DNA of 17,291 bases, from the NCBI GenBank assembly GCA_041602815.1, contig JBFIFO010000081.1, forward strand, positions 1 through 17,291. Reading direction: 5' to 3'. This DNA is from GCA-020356105 sp041602815. Its GTDB lineage: Bacteria; Pseudomonadota; Alphaproteobacteria; UBA8366; JADFVY01. The first letter of the stretch is position 1. Each line of letters opens with the position of its first letter. Shown piece after piece: positions 15,246 through 17,291 of the stretch. Both the position numbers and the translations under genes were made by a program. The notes under the pieces are model-generated. The model had not been told where the DNA came from, did not search any database, and was given only the letters and a program-made list of their open reading frames with translations.

Positions 15246-15674
15246 GCAAGGCATTCAGGCCAACGTTGACCCGGCTTGTGCAAGTCGTGGCTCTCGCCGG
15301 GCCGGCCAATTACGGTCCGGTTTGTGAGCGACGGCATCGCACAGATTCGCCCCTGTCCGCCGCGCCCGAATCCGTTGCAGGGGGCGCTTGCGAAGCATAG
15401 CGATCGCACGCTACCACCACTGGCACAGAACAAATCCGTTCCACCGGCGCCTTGAACCACCTCGTTATGGTTTCGTTTGCGCCCGCCGGCTTGCGCTGAA
15501 GAGCAGATCTGCGGAGTTTCCTGATCGATCGTAAAAATAAAAATTCTTTACCTTCAGAAATCTTATAAATAAAAATGCGCGCTACCATTTTGTTTTTTTT
15601 CAAAAGTAAATATTTTTGGAAAATATATCGCATATGCCATTGTAAATTATTTGAATGAATACCATATACCAATA
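15246..15674. other. Intergenic region with AT-rich island
   Basis: Between the transglutaminase gene and the small ORF at 15715 no credible gene is seen. From about 15531 the DNA turns sharply AT-rich: 28 G+C in 120 bases over 15541-15660 by hand count. The island contains AAATAAAAAT twice (15535-15544 and 15567-15576, 32 bp apart), a run of eight T near 15593-15600 and other A/T tracts. It could be a promoter/UP-element or nucleoid-protein binding region, or a scar of acquired DNA. Confidence 0.6.
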
Positions 15675-15694
15675 AGCGGCAAATTCTTGTCGCT
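15675..15694 (+). other. 8-bp hairpin 20 nt before the small ORF
   Basis: AGCGGCAA (15675-15682) pairs with TTGTCGCT (15687-15694) around loop ATTC, with one G-U pair. It ends 20 nt upstream of the ATG at 15715 and just before AAGGAA. It is not followed by a U-tract, so a leader element fits better than a terminator. Confidence 0.4.
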
Positions 15695-15714
15695 GCATTG
15701 ATAAGGAATTTCAC

Positions 15715-15860
15715 ATGTCATTTGAGAAATTTTTTTAGCGCTGGACAGGCCTGAAAAAGACGTCTCCGACGACAAATCCAGGGACGCACCAGCAAAGGAT
15801 CAGCCGGCTGCAGAGCCTGACAAGTCGCCGGCAGAAATCGAACCGACACGCAAATCGTAG
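15715..15860 (+). pseudogene. Small ORF apparently frameshifted at a T7 run
   Basis: An ATG at 15715, preceded by AAGGAA with a 7-nt spacer, opens MSFEKFF and stops at TAG (15736-15738) directly after seven T (15730-15736). Moving to the -1 frame at the T run gives a 48-aa reading: the seven residues, then LALDRPEKDVSDDKSRDA and a charged Pro/Ala/Glu-rich tail ending PTRKS before TAG (15858-15860). The composition looks protein-like, not shadow-like. Either a T was lost (or miscounted), or the ribosome slips, or the short peptide is real by itself. The function is not recognised. Confidence 0.4.
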
Positions 15861-15939
15861 CATTTGCAACGCGGGCGGCTCCGTTCTTCTGGGTTAGCTT
15901 CGCAATCGGACGGCAGGGCCGCCAACCAGGAGATATCCG

Positions 15940-16329
15940 ATGACGGTACGCACGCACTACACAACGGTGACCTTCAGGAGGCCCTTTCGCCTCGGCGGGA
16001 TCGATGAAGTGCTGCCCGCAGGCGCCTACAGCGTAGAAACGGATGAGGAGCTTCTGGAAGGTATCTCCTTTCCCGCCTACCGGCGGATACTGACCCTGAT
16101 GCACCTGCGCGCAGAGCCCGGCCATCCCGGCGTTGAGCGGCTCCTGACAGTCGATCCCAAGGAGCTGGACGAGGCTCTGGAGCGCGATCAGGCGCTCGCT
16201 GCGATGCCGGCCGACGCTTTTCTCGGGCAGGAGACGCAAGAAGGCGCAACGAATTCGCGCCCCGACGAGGCCGATCGTCAAGCCCTGGATAGAGCCGAAG
16301 ACGAGGGGATGCTCCTTCGCAAACGGTGA
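15940..16329 (+). CDS. Conserved hypothetical protein, 129 aa
   Basis: The function is unknown. The N-terminal ~55 residues (TTVTFRRPFRLGGIDEVLPAG, split as TTVTFRRPF and LPAGAYSVETDEELLEGISF) form a compact beta-rich module that I recall from short hypothetical proteins of rhizobia and relatives, where VDPKELDEALERDQA (residues 70-84) is also typical. The C-terminal ~40 residues are polar and acidic, probably disordered. There is no signal peptide or membrane segment. A good AGGAGAT site precedes the ATG. It lies 114 bp upstream of the hflK-like gene on the same strand. Confidence 0.75.
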   Translation: MTVRTHYTTVTFRRPFRLGGIDEVLPAGAYSVETDEELLEGISFPAYRRILTLMHLRAEPGHPGVERLLTVDPKELDEALERDQALAAMPADAFLGQETQEGATNSRPDEADRQALDRAEDEGMLLRKR

Positions 16330-16443
16330 ACGGCGGCCCCGGGACGCAGATAAAGCGACAGCGTCATGGGCGTTCGGCCAGTGAGCTCCGAGCAAAGACA
16401 CTGAGCGTGATACGAACTGCGCGCACAAGAGGAGGGCATCGCA

Positions 16444-17291
16444 ATGCCATCGCAAAACGGTAACGGCGGCCGACGCGGCCCCTGGGGCAGCCCGGACAAA
16501 CCTGGAGCCGATATCGAGGATCTGGTCCGCAAGGGGCACGATCGCCTCAGGCAGATCATGCCGGGTGGCGGCCGGCGCGGAATCATCATCCTTGTTATGC
16601 TCGTGCTGATCGGTCTGGGCGCATGGACGTCCTATTATACGGTGCCGAGCGATTCCGTCGCTGTCGTGCAACGGTTTGGCAAATATCTCAAGGACGTGCC
16701 GCCGGGGCTGCATTTCAAGCTGCCGCTGGGCATCGATGCGGCGACAATCGTTCCCGTCAAACGGCAGTTGAAACAGGAATTCGGGTTCACGACCCCGGGC
16801 GCCGGCGATCCATACCAGAGTTCGCGCCCCCGCGAGGGAAGACGCGAAACCGAGATGGTGACGGGAGACCTGAACGCCGCACTTGTGGAATGGGTCGTTC
16901 AATATCGCATTTCGGACCCGGTCAAATTCCTGTTCGAGGTTCGCGAGCCCAGTGAGACCCTCCGTTATGTTTCGGAGTCCGTCATGCGGGAAGTCGTCGG
17001 CGACCGCACCGTCGACGAGGTGATTACCATCGGCCGACAGGAAATCGAATCGGAGGCACTGACCAAGATGCAGGCGCTCTCCACCAAGTACGCGATGGGC
17101 ATCAGCATCGACCAGGTCCAGTTGAAGAACATCAATCCACCCCAGCCGGTTCAGGAATCGTTCAACGAGGTCAACCAGGCCCAGCAGGAGAAGGAAAAGC
17201 TGATCAACGAAGCGCGGCGCGATTACAACAAGGTGATCCCCCTGGCCGAGGGCGAGAAGGATCAGCGGATCCGCGAGGCGGACGGCTACCG
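16444..17291 (+). CDS. hflK: HflK-like FtsH protease modulator (5' part only)
   Basis: The open frame runs off the window end, giving the first 282 residues. HflK is an inner-membrane SPFH/band-7 protein that forms a complex with HflC around the FtsH protease. Seen: a Gly-rich N-terminus with ADIEDLVRKGHDRLRQIMPGG (split: ADIEDLVRK, 22-30, and LRQIMPGG, 35-42), a transmembrane segment (about 46-65), the band-7 start TVPSDSVAVVQRFGKYLKDV (66-85), REVVGDRTVDEVITIGRQEI (182-201), INPPQPVQESFNEVNQAQQE (230-249) and LINEARRDYNKVIP. The MVTGDLNAALVEWVVQYRI stretch (138-156) recalls a branch I know better from deltaproteobacteria than the usual alphaproteobacterial HflK. A GGAGG site lies 8 nt before the ATG. 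hflC is expected beyond the edge. Confidence 0.88.
   Translation, partial: MPSQNGNGGRRGPWGSPDKPGADIEDLVRKGHDRLRQIMPGGGRRGIIILVMLVLIGLGAWTSYYTVPSDSVAVVQRFGKYLKDVPPGLHFKLPLGIDAATIVPVKRQLKQEFGFTTPGAGDPYQSSRPREGRRETEMVTGDLNAALVEWVVQYRISDPVKFLFEVREPSETLRYVSESVMREVVGDRTVDEVITIGRQEIESEALTKMQALSTKYAMGISIDQVQLKNINPPQPVQESFNEVNQAQQEKEKLINEARRDYNKVIPLAEGEKDQRIREADGY

Noticed and set aside
15310..15714. 134-aa minus-strand frame starting MKFLINAATRICRL
   Set aside because: Its N-terminal half is only translated AT-rich island and the rest is Arg/Ser-rich; no family motif and no convincing ribosome binding site.

Overview
The window is high-GC bacterial chromosomal DNA. Its gene content points to an alphaproteobacterium, probably Rhizobiales- or Rhodospirillales-like: tightly overlapping operons, GTG/TTG starts with purine-rich ribosome binding sites, a DUF2177 membrane protein and two transglutaminase-like proteins. 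No RNA gene, insertion sequence, phage gene or CRISPR array was seen.

Left part (1-3940): small housekeeping or unknown genes. These are a hypothetical protein with an SH3-like N-terminal half, a DUF2177 membrane protein, a secreted cysteine-rich protein, a transglutaminase-fold protein whose usual catalytic His position is Ser, and a DUF4136-like lipoprotein. Several gaps hold perfect dyads without U-tracts.

Centre (3853-13991): the most coherent block, two divergent operons. The minus-strand operon livK-livH-livM-livG-livF encodes a complete HAAT-family ABC importer, with an intrinsic terminator/attenuator (7251-7283) between the binding-protein gene and the permease genes. The plus-strand operon encodes two complete CoA-acylating 2-oxoacid:ferredoxin oxidoreductases: an indolepyruvate-type enzyme (IorA + IorB) and a four-component Kor/Vor-type enzyme (alpha, beta, gamma, delta). 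The delta ferredoxin domain of the second enzyme is fused to the C-terminus of IorB, so one polypeptide appears to belong to both. The operons diverge from a ~200 bp control region with two inverted repeats. The likely job is import of an amino or aromatic/aryl acid and oxidative decarboxylation of its 2-oxoacid derivative(s) to acyl-CoA with reduction of ferredoxin. The exact substrates cannot be read from the sequence.

Right part (13992-17291): lower-GC, looser DNA. It holds a second transglutaminase-like protein with intact Cys-His-Asp, an AT-rich island (about 23% G+C by hand count over 15541-15660), a short ORF apparently broken at a run of seven T, a conserved hypothetical gene, and the 5' part of an hflK-like gene that runs off the window edge.
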